From contig NZ_CP011028.1 in NCBI RefSeq assembly GCF_002221525.1, positions 1,313,001 to 1,377,000 of the forward strand: 64,000 nt of DNA. The letters run 5' to 3'. Of this stretch, positions 9,663 through 18,109 are shown in pieces. Source of the DNA: Pseudoalteromonas espejiana DSM 9414. GTDB taxonomy: Bacteria; Pseudomonadota; Gammaproteobacteria; Enterobacterales; Alteromonadaceae. Positions within the stretch are counted from its first letter, which is position 1. Each line of letters opens with the position of its first letter. Made by a program: the position numbers and the translations under genes. The notes under the pieces were generated by a model. That model saw only the letters and a list, made by a program, of their open reading frames with translations. It searched no databases and had not been told where the DNA came from.

Positions 9663-9678
9663 CTGTAGATAATTACAG
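9663..9678. promoter_or_regulatory. LexA-like box upstream of TonB-dependent receptor 2
   Basis: CTGTAGATAATTACAG fits the LexA core CTGT-N8-ACAG exactly, and the wider TACTGTA...TACAG also fits the E. coli consensus. It ends 49 bases before the receptor start codon. A perfect core alone is expected about once per window of this size by chance; the extended match is much rarer. Function is inferred, not shown. Confidence 0.45.
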
Positions 9679-9727
9679 AGCGTTTTTAAAAACAAAATAA
9701 CTAAAATAGTATTCCAGGGAGAATCAC

Positions 9728-12328
9728 ATGCTAAACAATAAAGTTTCAAAAGCAGTGCGCTTAGCGATTGCTTTTAGTGCAGCTTCTACAGCTGTATATT
9801 CGACAAGCTCATTTTCAGCGGAAGCTGGTGCTGAGCAAGTGGAGCGCATTCAAGTAACAGGCTCTAGGATTAAACGTGTTGATATGGAAGGTCCTAGCCC
9901 CGTTCAAGTTTTTAACAAAGTTACCATAGAGGCATCAGGCACTGAGACAATCGCAGACTTTTTAATAAAGTCAAACATTGCAGGTCCTGGTATTGATACA
10001 GCGGACGACACATTAGCTCAAGGCGGTGGTGAGGCTAGTTTCGCTACTAAAGGGTTAGGTGCTGATTACACTATTTTCTTGGTTAATGGTAATCGCTTAC
10101 CAGGAACACCTACCGGTGGAAGCGCTAGTCCGGATATAAACCAAATTCCTATCGCCGCAGTTGAGCGTATAGAATATTTATCAGATGGAGCTTCGGCAAT
10201 ATATGGTGCTGATGCTGTAGCCGGTGTTATCAATATAATAACGAAGAAAGATTTTGAAGGTCTTAACATTTCTGCTCAGTATGGCCAATCTGCAGAAGGT
10301 GATGCAGGAACAACATCTTTGCAGATGGTAACTGGTATCTCTTCTGAACGTGGTAATGTTATGTTTTCGGCTGATTTTTACAAGCGTGAGTCTGTAAAAG
10401 CTACTGATAGACCGTTAATTGGAAGCGCGATTTCACCTACTGGTACTGACGGTAGAAGTCCAACTGGCTTTCCTGGTACATGGATAGAAACAGATTTCTC
10501 AGAATCATTCCCAGTATCTGGTTGTCCTGAAGAAAGTGTACGCCCAACTACTATTGTTGATAGTGGAACAGAGTGTTCTTATGATTTTGCGACACTTTAT
10601 CAAGCATTCCCATACATAGAAAAGTTTAATATCTTTACTCGTGGTGAGTATAATGTTTCGGATGATCTAAGTATTTGGGCTGAAGGGCGTACAAGTAGAA
10701 CTCAAACAGAAGTTAGAAACGGTGCGGCACCAGCGCCATTTACATTAGTTGGTGCTGATAACGAGGAAAACCCTTACGGTAGAGACATGTACATGATTCG
10801 CCGTACTGTTGAAGCAGGACCTAGAGCCCGTGATCAGGTAAATTCGACAACTGGGTTTGCTACCGGACTAGATTACTCACTAACGGATGATATATACCTT
10901 GATGCCAAGTACCAAAAAAGTTGGGCACGCCAATCAAGCGTAGGTGTTGGTGGACAAATATCTAAACAAGCGTTAACTGATGCAATTGCATCTGGTGACA
11001 TTAAACTAACCAGTGCTAACACATTTGAAGATTTTGAAGCTGTTTCAGTTGCTACACACCGTCAGGGTGAGTTTGAAGAGCAGATAATGAACATTGGCCT
11101 TTCTGGCATGTTGCCTATAGAGCTTGGCGATGAAGCAATAGGCTTTGCTCTTGGTGCTGAAATTCGTGAAGAACAATACTTCGACGTAACAGACATTGCA
11201 CAGCAATCACAAGATATAGCTGGTGGTGCGGCATCTAATGGTCGAGGAAGTAAAGATACTGATTCATTTTATTTAGAGCTTAACGCTCGTCCTATTGAAA
11301 TGGTTGAAATTTCTGCAGCTGTTCGTAATGACTCTATTGAAACTACTCTTTCCGATTTAGGTTCTGAAACAACTTACAAACTAGCTATTGCTGTAAGACC
11401 AACAGACACGCTTTTAATCCGTACTTCATACGGTACTGGTTTTAAAGCGCCTACATTAGGTGATTTATACTTAGATGAAAGTTTTGGTGTTGTTAAGGCA
11501 ATAGATACCCAAGCTTGTGATGCTGATCCTACTCAGTGTTCAACTCGCGAAATTCGCTCATTGAGTGGAGGCAACCCTGAACTCAAACCTGAAACTTCTA
11601 AAAGCTATGGCTTAGGTTTTGCTTGGGATGTAGATTTTGTAGAAGGTTTGTCTGTAACAGCAGATTATTGGAATTTTGAAGTTTCAGATAAAATCGGATC
11701 TTTAGGCGTTCAAGAAATCCTAAATAACGAAAGTGATTACCCTGATCTAGTAAATAGAATTGGTGGTCGAGTTGCTCACCCTGATGCTTATGTAAAGTCA
11801 AATTTACAAAATCTGGCAGAGCAGAGTGGGTCAGGCATTGATTACAATGTTAATTACACTTTTGATACATCGTTAGGTGTGGTTGTTTCAGGTGTAAGAG
11901 CTTCACAACTTTTAAGTTCTGAAGAGCAAACATCAGCAATTCAACCTTTATGTGAAGAAAAAGGCACTACCTCTGAAGCTGAATGGTCTTCTAGTTTCTA
12001 CGCTAGCGTCACTAACGATAACTGGGGTGCTAATTTAAACGTTCGCTATGTAGGTGAAACAGTCGATCATGAAGGTGGTTTAACGTCAGGGACTTGTGAT
12101 TTTGCGAAACCAGAAACCCGTCTTGAGGTAGATAGCTATACTCAGGTGGATTTATCTGGCCATTACTACGTAACTGAATCAGTAAAATTCTCTGCAGGTG
12201 TCAGGAATTTATTTGATGAAGAGCCTCCATTCTCAACAGTTGCATCAGGTGGTTGGCCTTGGTACGACCAATCATTATATGACAACATGGGGCGTTTCTA
12301 CTATACAAAAATTGAGCTAACTTTTTAA
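9728..12328 (+). CDS. TonB-dependent outer-membrane receptor (second of two paralogues)
   Basis: 866 residues with a signal peptide of about 32 residues, plug domain (about 38-175, including VNGNRLPG and IEYLSDGASAIYGADAV), and a C-terminal barrel ending in YTKIELTF. The N-terminal region and the ribosome-binding context (CCAGGGAGAATCA before ATG) closely resemble those of the gene at 6419, so they are tandem paralogues; the barrels and extracellular loops differ, pointing to different substrates. Cysteine pairs occur in loops (for example near residues 265-280). Each gene has its own terminator and a long upstream region, so they are transcribed separately. The substrate is unknown. Confidence 0.93.
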   Translation: MLNNKVSKAVRLAIAFSAASTAVYSTSSFSAEAGAEQVERIQVTGSRIKRVDMEGPSPVQVFNKVTIEASGTETIADFLIKSNIAGPGIDTADDTLAQGGGEASFATKGLGADYTIFLVNGNRLPGTPTGGSASPDINQIPIAAVERIEYLSDGASAIYGADAVAGVINIITKKDFEGLNISAQYGQSAEGDAGTTSLQMVTGISSERGNVMFSADFYKRESVKATDRPLIGSAISPTGTDGRSPTGFPGTWIETDFSESFPVSGCPEESVRPTTIVDSGTECSYDFATLYQAFPYIEKFNIFTRGEYNVSDDLSIWAEGRTSRTQTEVRNGAAPAPFTLVGADNEENPYGRDMYMIRRTVEAGPRARDQVNSTTGFATGLDYSLTDDIYLDAKYQKSWARQSSVGVGGQISKQALTDAIASGDIKLTSANTFEDFEAVSVATHRQGEFEEQIMNIGLSGMLPIELGDEAIGFALGAEIREEQYFDVTDIAQQSQDIAGGAASNGRGSKDTDSFYLELNARPIEMVEISAAVRNDSIETTLSDLGSETTYKLAIAVRPTDTLLIRTSYGTGFKAPTLGDLYLDESFGVVKAIDTQACDADPTQCSTREIRSLSGGNPELKPETSKSYGLGFAWDVDFVEGLSVTADYWNFEVSDKIGSLGVQEILNNESDYPDLVNRIGGRVAHPDAYVKSNLQNLAEQSGSGIDYNVNYTFDTSLGVVVSGVRASQLLSSEEQTSAIQPLCEEKGTTSEAEWSSSFYASVTNDNWGANLNVRYVGETVDHEGGLTSGTCDFAKPETRLEVDSYTQVDLSGHYYVTESVKFSAGVRNLFDEEPPFSTVASGGWPWYDQSLYDNMGRFYYTKIELTF

Positions 12329-12364
12329 ATTTAATTAGTGCAATCTCAATTAAGATATGTTAAT

Positions 12365-12390
12365 AATAGGCCAGTTTTCTGGCCTATTCA
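12365..12390 (+). terminator. terminator-like hairpin after receptor 2
   Basis: AATAGGCCAG (12365-12374) and CTGGCCTATT (12379-12388) form a perfect 10-bp stem with a TTTT loop, 37 bases after the stop. The downstream U-run is weak (TTCATATTTAT). Confidence 0.65.
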
Positions 12391-12559
12391 TATTTATCAT
12401 TAACACTTCTAATTACTACTTCTCTACTTTGCATACCAAGCTTTATATAGTCTTTCTACGGATGCAGCACCAAAATAAATTTAAAAAAAATACTCTTGTT
12501 TAATAGCGTAGATTCAAATGTAAGTGGGTAACTAGTTATGTCTAGATTAAGTGGTCAAT

Positions 12560-13450
12560 TGTTCTTAAGCTAACAGCTTTTTCTCCGACAAGAAATTTTA
12601 CATTGAGGCATTACAAACAACTGCAGATGCTCAAAGACACCAGAAGGCTATTCTAAAGAAAAGCGGTTTTACGCAATAAAGTATTACTGTGCTAGCTAAA
12701 ATATCGCAACCTTCGACTTCAATAGAACTTTCTAGAAATACAGTTAAGCGAGTTTATAGACACAAATATGTTCATGCTCGGGCTTTTTTTCGTCGAAGAA
12801 GTGCAAGAAAGCCTCGTAAAATAACAGTATGATTTCGCAAAAAAGTGAACGGCCTGTCAGCCATGAATACACTTATCTGTATATTTGAAGATAAATAGTA
12901 GATGGTAAACTATACCTATATCTGCGCCGACACGATAATAAATATAGCAAGCGCAGTCACGGCAAAGCTAACCGAGGGCAGATAAAAAGTAGAGTTAGCA
13001 TTGAAGGGGGCCCACAAATAGTTGATGAGAAAGGCCGTATCGGAGATTGGGAAATAGATACCGTCATAGGTAAAGGTCATCAGGCGGCCTTGTCACCATT
13101 ATAGGGCGAGTCACTCAATTCACTATGTATCAAGTTAGGTGGCAGGAAAAACAGCACATGCTTTCACTACGGCGACAATAGAAAAAATTCGCTTATCACG
13201 AGCAAATCACAAAGGCATTAAGTGATCTTGTCTATTTTTCTTACTATTATAACTTATGGGAGCGCAGATTGAATGAAAACACGAATGGACTACTAGAGCA
13301 GTATTGGCCGAAGTGCACGGATTTAAAGGTGATAACACCAGCACTGGTTATACCAGTACTTGAGCAACTTAATAAGCGTTCGAGAAAGTACTTGGATTTG
13401 AAACGCCTGTAAAATTGAGGCAGGATCACTTGGCAGCTAAAGCAGCCTAA
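12560..13450 (+). pseudogene. decayed IS30-family transposase
   Basis: No intact reading frame is present, but pieces in different frames spell an IS30-type transposase. YLRRHDNKYSKRSHGKANRG and VDEKGRIGDWEIDTVIGKGH, which includes an Asp of the catalytic triad, are read from 12919 to about 13080. Near 13266 the signature RLNENTNGLL is followed by QYWPK, then NKRSRK. A final shift gives LGFETPVKLRQDHLAAKAA ending at TAA 13448-13450. The N-terminal third (about 12600-12830) is recognisable only weakly (YKQL, STSIELSRN) and has stops and frameshifts. The element is an old, inactive insertion between the second receptor and the H-NS-like gene. Terminal inverted repeats were not delimited. Confidence 0.85.
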
Positions 13451-13644
13451 ACGTTATGTACTTCAAATTTTAATCCACGTAGTTATAATTGTAGAGTTTA
13501 AAATAAGGTCCATAAAATAGTATATAGTACTTATACTTTTAATTTTCTTTATAAAAGTATTCTGCTGACCTATAGTTATCTATTTAAAAGCCCTTTATAC
13601 TAAAAAGGAATTTAAATCTAACCTTATAATTTAGCGAGATATAA

Positions 13645-13947
13645 ATGAAAGAAGTTCGATCTTTTATTAAAACAGCATCTTTACCAGAGCTAGAAAAAGC
13701 ACAACAATTAATTGGTGATGCAATTGCAAAATATACTGAGCAGCTACAAGCTAAACAGGAAGTTTTGGATCTTTTAAAAGAAAAAGGACTTACGTTAGAA
13801 GATTTACAAGACGGCACATCAGATAAACGTACTAAAGTAAAAGCTAAGTATCGAATTGAAATTGATGGCGAGGTTATTGAATGGACTGGCCGCGGTCGTC
13901 GCCCTAAAGCGTTTGAAGGTGTTGATTTACAAAAGCACTTAGCCTAA
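13645..13947 (+). CDS. short H-NS-family nucleoid protein
   Basis: 100 residues. The N-terminal half (about 10-50) is a helical, charged dimerisation region. The C-terminus has the H-NS DNA-binding fold signature: KYRIE, a hairpin, then EWTGRGRRPKAF (about 83-94), equivalent to the TWTGQGRTP loop that inserts in the minor groove of AT-rich DNA. H-NS proteins silence foreign AT-rich genes. It is shorter than the usual 130-137 residues, with a reduced oligomerisation region, so it could be a full silencer or a modulator of a longer H-NS. It has its own terminator and lies beside an IS30 remnant and the receptor genes, possible targets. Confidence 0.8.
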   Translation: MKEVRSFIKTASLPELEKAQQLIGDAIAKYTEQLQAKQEVLDLLKEKGLTLEDLQDGTSDKRTKVKAKYRIEIDGEVIEWTGRGRRPKAFEGVDLQKHLA

Positions 13948-13952
13948 TAAAT

Positions 13953-13980
13953 AAAAGAGAAGCCTTTGCTTCTCTTTTTT
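13953..13980 (+). terminator. rho-independent terminator of the H-NS-like gene
   Basis: AAAAGAGAAGC (13953-13963) and GCTTCTCTTTT (13968-13978) form a perfect stem continued by Ts, starting six bases after the stop codon. Confidence 0.88.
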
Positions 13981-14056
13981 AATGCCTGCAATAAATTACC
14001 CGTATTAAGCTGGTATTTGTTAAACTTCCCATCTGGTTATTCTATTTAGTCAATTC

Positions 14057-15808
14057 ATGAGTTATAAATTAAGGCCTTATCAGCAAGAGGCTGTAGAGCG
14101 TACTGTTTTACATTTTAGAAAAACAAATGATCCTGCGGTAATTGTATTACCCACTGGTGCAGGTAAAAGCCTTGTTATTGCAGAGCTTGCGCGAATAGCT
14201 AAACAAAAAATACTGGTACTTGCTCACGTTAAAGAGCTTGTAGAGCAAAACTCACAAAAATATAAAAGCTTTGGTTTAGAAGCGAGTATATTTTCAGCAG
14301 GCCTAAAAGAAAAATCACTCACCCATCAAGTAACCTTTGCCAGTGTGCAGTCTTTATCGCGTAATTTAAATAAATTAAACGAGCATTATTCTTTACTCAT
14401 AATTGATGAATGCCACAGAGTAAATGGTGATAAAAAAAGCCAATACGGTAAGGTTATAAATGCTTTAAAAGAGTATAACCCCCAGTTAAAAGTATTGGGT
14501 TTAACGGCTACACCTTATAGATTAGGAATGGGGTGGATATACCATCACCATTATCATGGCTTTGTTAAAGGCAATAAAGAAAGCCCATTTAAAAACTGTA
14601 TATTTGAATTACCGCTCAGATATATGATCAAACATAATTACTTAACGCCGCCAAACGAAGTTGATGCAGCAATAAGCCATTATGATTTTTCGTCGCTTGC
14701 GAGTAATGCGTTTGGGCAATACAGCAACGACGATATGAACGCGCTGTTGAAAAACTCAAAACGTGCAACACAAGCAATATTACAACAAGTGATTCAATAC
14801 AGTGAAACTCGCCAAGGTGTTATGGTATTTGCCGCAACGGTAATGCATGCGCAAGAAATTTTAACTTATTTACCCGCAGAGCAAAGCGCGCTAATAACCG
14901 GCGATACCCCAAATGCAGAGCGCGATAAGTTAATAAATCAATTTAAAGCAAAAAAAATAAAGTATTTAGTTAATATTTCAGTTTTAACTACCGGATTTGA
15001 CGCGCCGCATGTGGATTTTATTGCCATTTTGCGCCCTACAGAATCGGTTAGTTTATATCAACAAATTGTTGGCCGTGGCCTTCGCTTAAGTGAAGGAAAA
15101 AAAGATTGTTTGGTCATTGACTACGCTGGCAACGGATTTGATTTATTTCATCCAGAAGTGGGCGATAAAAAAGGCGATAGCGATAACGAGCCAGTACAAG
15201 TACTTTGCCCTGGCTGTGGCTTTGCTAATATATTTTGGGGCAAAACAGATTCAGCCGGTAAAGTCACTGAGCACTTTGGAAGACGTTGCCAAGGCCTACT
15301 AGAAGATGATGAAGGCCATAAAGAGCAATGCGATTATCGCTTTAGGTTTAAAGAGTGTGATCAGTGCGGTGCACAAAACGATATTGCAGCTCGTAAATGC
15401 CATGACTGCGGCGCCGTTATGGCTGACCCTGACGACAAGCTTCGTAATGCACTTAATTTAAAAGATGCGTTAGTGCTACGATGCAGTGGCTTGACTGTTA
15501 CAGCGCTTAAAAACCAACTAATTAAAGTGACCTACTTTGATGAGGAAGGTGCAAGTTGCGATGAAATTTATAACTTAGAAAGTGCTGGTGGGCGGTTTGT
15601 TTTTAATAAACAATTTGCAAAGCGGGTAGGTAATGGGCAAACACCTACAGAGTTTAAAAATGCTGAGCAAGTGATTGCTGCGCAGTATGAGTTAACAGCG
15701 CCTGATTTTGTTATAGCACGTAAAAGCAAAAAGTATGGTTGGAAGGTATCTGATAAATTATTTGATTATAATGGCAGCTTTAGAAAAGCGAATCAGTTAA
15801 GCCGTTAA
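14057..15808 (+). CDS. radD: RadD (YejH) superfamily 2 DNA repair ATPase
   Basis: 583 residues, close to E. coli RadD (586). RadD is an SSB-interacting ATPase that assists RecA-mediated repair of breaks. Visible: Walker A PTGAGKS (about 32-38), IDECH (about 116-120), the SAT-like GLTATPYRLG, motif V/VI region LTTGFDAPHVD and QQIVGRGLRL. A C-terminal zinc domain has cysteine pairs CPGCGF, RRCQG and CDQCG...CHDCG. The sequence keeps RadD-specific stretches such as HYHGFVKGN and RYMIKHNYLTPP. It appears monocistronic, following the H-NS-like gene by about 110 bases, and converges on the RraB-like gene. Confidence 0.93.
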   Translation: MSYKLRPYQQEAVERTVLHFRKTNDPAVIVLPTGAGKSLVIAELARIAKQKILVLAHVKELVEQNSQKYKSFGLEASIFSAGLKEKSLTHQVTFASVQSLSRNLNKLNEHYSLLIIDECHRVNGDKKSQYGKVINALKEYNPQLKVLGLTATPYRLGMGWIYHHHYHGFVKGNKESPFKNCIFELPLRYMIKHNYLTPPNEVDAAISHYDFSSLASNAFGQYSNDDMNALLKNSKRATQAILQQVIQYSETRQGVMVFAATVMHAQEILTYLPAEQSALITGDTPNAERDKLINQFKAKKIKYLVNISVLTTGFDAPHVDFIAILRPTESVSLYQQIVGRGLRLSEGKKDCLVIDYAGNGFDLFHPEVGDKKGDSDNEPVQVLCPGCGFANIFWGKTDSAGKVTEHFGRRCQGLLEDDEGHKEQCDYRFRFKECDQCGAQNDIAARKCHDCGAVMADPDDKLRNALNLKDALVLRCSGLTVTALKNQLIKVTYFDEEGASCDEIYNLESAGGRFVFNKQFAKRVGNGQTPTEFKNAEQVIAAQYELTAPDFVIARKSKKYGWKVSDKLFDYNGSFRKANQLSR

Positions 15809-15830
15809 GCTTAACTGATTTAAATGGTGA

Positions 15831-16217
15831 TTAAGCGGCGTCTTCGTCCATTAATCCCCATCCATCACCATAGCCGTTAAAACTATTCGCAATGCTTTCT
15901 AAGTATTGCTCAGCTTGGCCAAGTAATGTGTGTTCTGGCACCATTTGTACATGAGTAATGACTTCCCACACGCCAGTGTCTTTGCATTTTTCCACGTCGG
16001 CCGTTTGCACTAACGCATCAGAGACTATTTCTTTTGCAAATTTTTCAGCGTCAGCTTGTTGCTCAAATAAAATGAAAAAATCGATTTGGTGCATTTTACT
16101 TAAATCAACGCCAGCAGCGGCTATTTCGGCTAAAAGTTGGCCGTTATCATCATCAGGGAATTGCATTAAAAACTCATTTAAAATTAATTTTGTATTCGTA
16201 GGCACTATTGTAACCAA
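15831..16217 (-). CDS. RraB-like ribonuclease E inhibitor family protein
   Basis: 128 residues, acidic and soluble. RraB binds RNase E and changes the composition and activity of the degradosome. The match is to the family's overall layout: a central FFILFEQQADAEKFAKEIV segment (sorting of residues by a helix after a strand) and the acidic C-terminal end YGDGWGLMDED, which corresponds to the YDGWG ending of RraB. The N-terminal half differs from E. coli RraB, so this may be a related DUF-type member rather than the orthologue. It converges with radD (22 bases apart) and is divergent from tamA. Confidence 0.65.
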   Translation of the reverse strand: MVTIVPTNTKLILNEFLMQFPDDDNGQLLAEIAAAGVDLSKMHQIDFFILFEQQADAEKFAKEIVSDALVQTADVEKCKDTGVWEVITHVQMVPEHTLLGQAEQYLESIANSFNGYGDGWGLMDEDAA

Positions 16218-16381
16218 AATATTGTCTTAAAGCGTATTAATTTTAACTTTATACGCACATATGCAGCGTGCAATTTAGCCCCTAAATCACTATTAAGTTA
16301 ATGTGTTGCTCATTATGGCTATGGTAGTATGCGCTTAATTGGTCGTTTATTTTTAAAGAATAAAAAAGTAAGGATATTTAC

Positions 16382-18109
16382 TTGTTCAAACAGTTATTAC
16401 GTTTTGTATTTTTTTTAGCTTTTTTTATAAGTACTCAAGCAAGCGCTGAGCAAAGAGTAATCGAAGATTATGAAATAAAGGGCATTAGCGGCGAGCTAGA
16501 AAGCAACGTTGAACTTTATTTAAAGCAATTAGTAGGCGATAAACCAACGCGTACTTTACAACGCTACGCTAAAAAACAAGTGCAAAGCAGTATAAAAGCA
16601 CTTGGCTATTATAACCCCACCGTTGATATAGAATTTGATAAAGACGACAAAGAACTCATTGTTAAAGTAGAGCGGGGGCCTGCAACCCGTATTGAGGCTA
16701 TTAATATTAGCTTAAGCGGTGAAGGTAAAGCCGATGCACTACTGCAAAATGTAATTAAAAACTTAAATTTAACGCAAGGCGAAGTGCTCAATCATGGCAA
16801 GTACGACTCTGCCCATAAAAAAATAGAGTCGGTATTACTTGAGCTAGGTTACTTTGACGCTAAATGGCCTGTACGAAAGTTAGCTGTGTCTGTGCAAAAA
16901 AACAGTGCAGTTATTACCTTTAATATAGAGACCGGTGTGCGCTATCAGTACGGCGATATCATTATTGCAAGCGAAACCCCCGCTGAGAAATACATACGTT
17001 CACTTGCGCCTTTTACTCAAGGGCAGCCTTATAAAGCGACACAAATAGCTGACTACAACCTTGAACTGTCGAGCACGCCATACTTTGCCAGCGTTCGTAT
17101 TTACGCCGATATTGCAGCGAGGAAAAACGGCCAAGTACCCATTAATATTGATGTGCTTCCCAAACCGGCTAATAGCTACGAAATAGGCGGTGGGTTTAAT
17201 ACAGAGCTAGGCCCTAAGGTGCGTTTTAAGTGGAGCAAGCCGTGGATCACCGAAGACGGGCACTACCTAGAAAGTAACCTAAACGTTGCCGAAAAACAGC
17301 AAGATATTTCTATGGCATACACCATACCGGTTGACGACCCTAATGACGATTTATGGCGTTTCTCTGTCGGTTATAAATTAGAAGATGAACTGGCTGATGA
17401 CATTTACAGTGAAATACTCACGGGGCAATTACAGCGCCAATGGTTAACTGAGAACAACTGGGTGCGTACAGCATTTTTACGCCGTGACCAAGAAACCTAC
17501 CGCATAGGTGACGAACCAGAAGAAAGCACAGAAATGCTGATGCCCGGCATTAGTTATGCCCGTAAAAAATCCAAAGGGGGCACAACGCCTTACTGGGGCG
17601 AGCAATGGCTAGTTTCTGCTGAGTTTGGCTTAGATGACGTGCTCTCTACCACTAATTTAGTAAGAGTACAGCTGCAACACGCGTGGCTAAGAACCTACCT
17701 TGATAAACATTTAGTATTTTTAAAAGCCAATGCAGGGGCTATGTTGGTTGATGATATTAACAACGTGCCATATTCACTGCGTTTTTATGCAGGTGGCGAT
17801 CAAAGTGTACGTGGTTTTGCTTATCAATCTATCTCTCCTGAAGACGAAGACGGCGACTTAATTGGTGGTAAATACTTACTAACAAGCACAATAGAGTATA
17901 ACTATCAGTTTGCGCAAAATTGGCGTGCAGCCTTATTTGTAGATGGTGGTACTGCCACAAACGATTTTTCAGAGGAGTTTGAAATAGGCGCGGGTTTTGG
18001 TTTTCGTTACTTAACGCCAATAGGGCCAGTTAAAGTTGATCACGCATGGGGACTTACTAAAGAAAGTAAAAGTACACGTTTAAGCATTACTATAGGGCCA
18101 GAAATTTAA
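16382..18109 (+). CDS. tamA: TamA, outer-membrane component of the translocation and assembly module
   Basis: 575 residues. The start is TTG with AAGGA ten bases upstream. A signal peptide (about 1-22, cleaved at ASA-E) leads to three POTRA domains (about 23-260) and a C-terminal Omp85-type 16-strand barrel, with the lid-lock-like segment FYAGGDQSVRGFAYQ near residue 463-477, including the conserved RGF triplet. TamA works with TamB in outer-membrane protein insertion and in lipid transport between membranes. The stop overlaps the tamB start (TAATG), so both are translated from one mRNA. Confidence 0.93.
   Translation: MFKQLLRFVFFLAFFISTQASAEQRVIEDYEIKGISGELESNVELYLKQLVGDKPTRTLQRYAKKQVQSSIKALGYYNPTVDIEFDKDDKELIVKVERGPATRIEAINISLSGEGKADALLQNVIKNLNLTQGEVLNHGKYDSAHKKIESVLLELGYFDAKWPVRKLAVSVQKNSAVITFNIETGVRYQYGDIIIASETPAEKYIRSLAPFTQGQPYKATQIADYNLELSSTPYFASVRIYADIAARKNGQVPINIDVLPKPANSYEIGGGFNTELGPKVRFKWSKPWITEDGHYLESNLNVAEKQQDISMAYTIPVDDPNDDLWRFSVGYKLEDELADDIYSEILTGQLQRQWLTENNWVRTAFLRRDQETYRIGDEPEESTEMLMPGISYARKKSKGGTTPYWGEQWLVSAEFGLDDVLSTTNLVRVQLQHAWLRTYLDKHLVFLKANAGAMLVDDINNVPYSLRFYAGGDQSVRGFAYQSISPEDEDGDLIGGKYLLTSTIEYNYQFAQNWRAALFVDGGTATNDFSEEFEIGAGFGFRYLTPIGPVKVDHAWGLTKESKSTRLSITIGPEI

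Noticed and set aside
6419-12328. Polysaccharide-utilisation or siderophore locus
   Set aside because: No glycoside hydrolase, SusD-like, transporter or siderophore gene lies beside the two receptors.
13247-13429. Minus-strand frame inside the IS30 remnant
   Set aside because: It is the complement of recognisable transposase sequence and resembles nothing.
16238-16381. Extra small gene between the RraB-like gene and tamA
   Set aside because: Only weak promoter-like AT-rich sequence; no frame with a ribosome-binding site.
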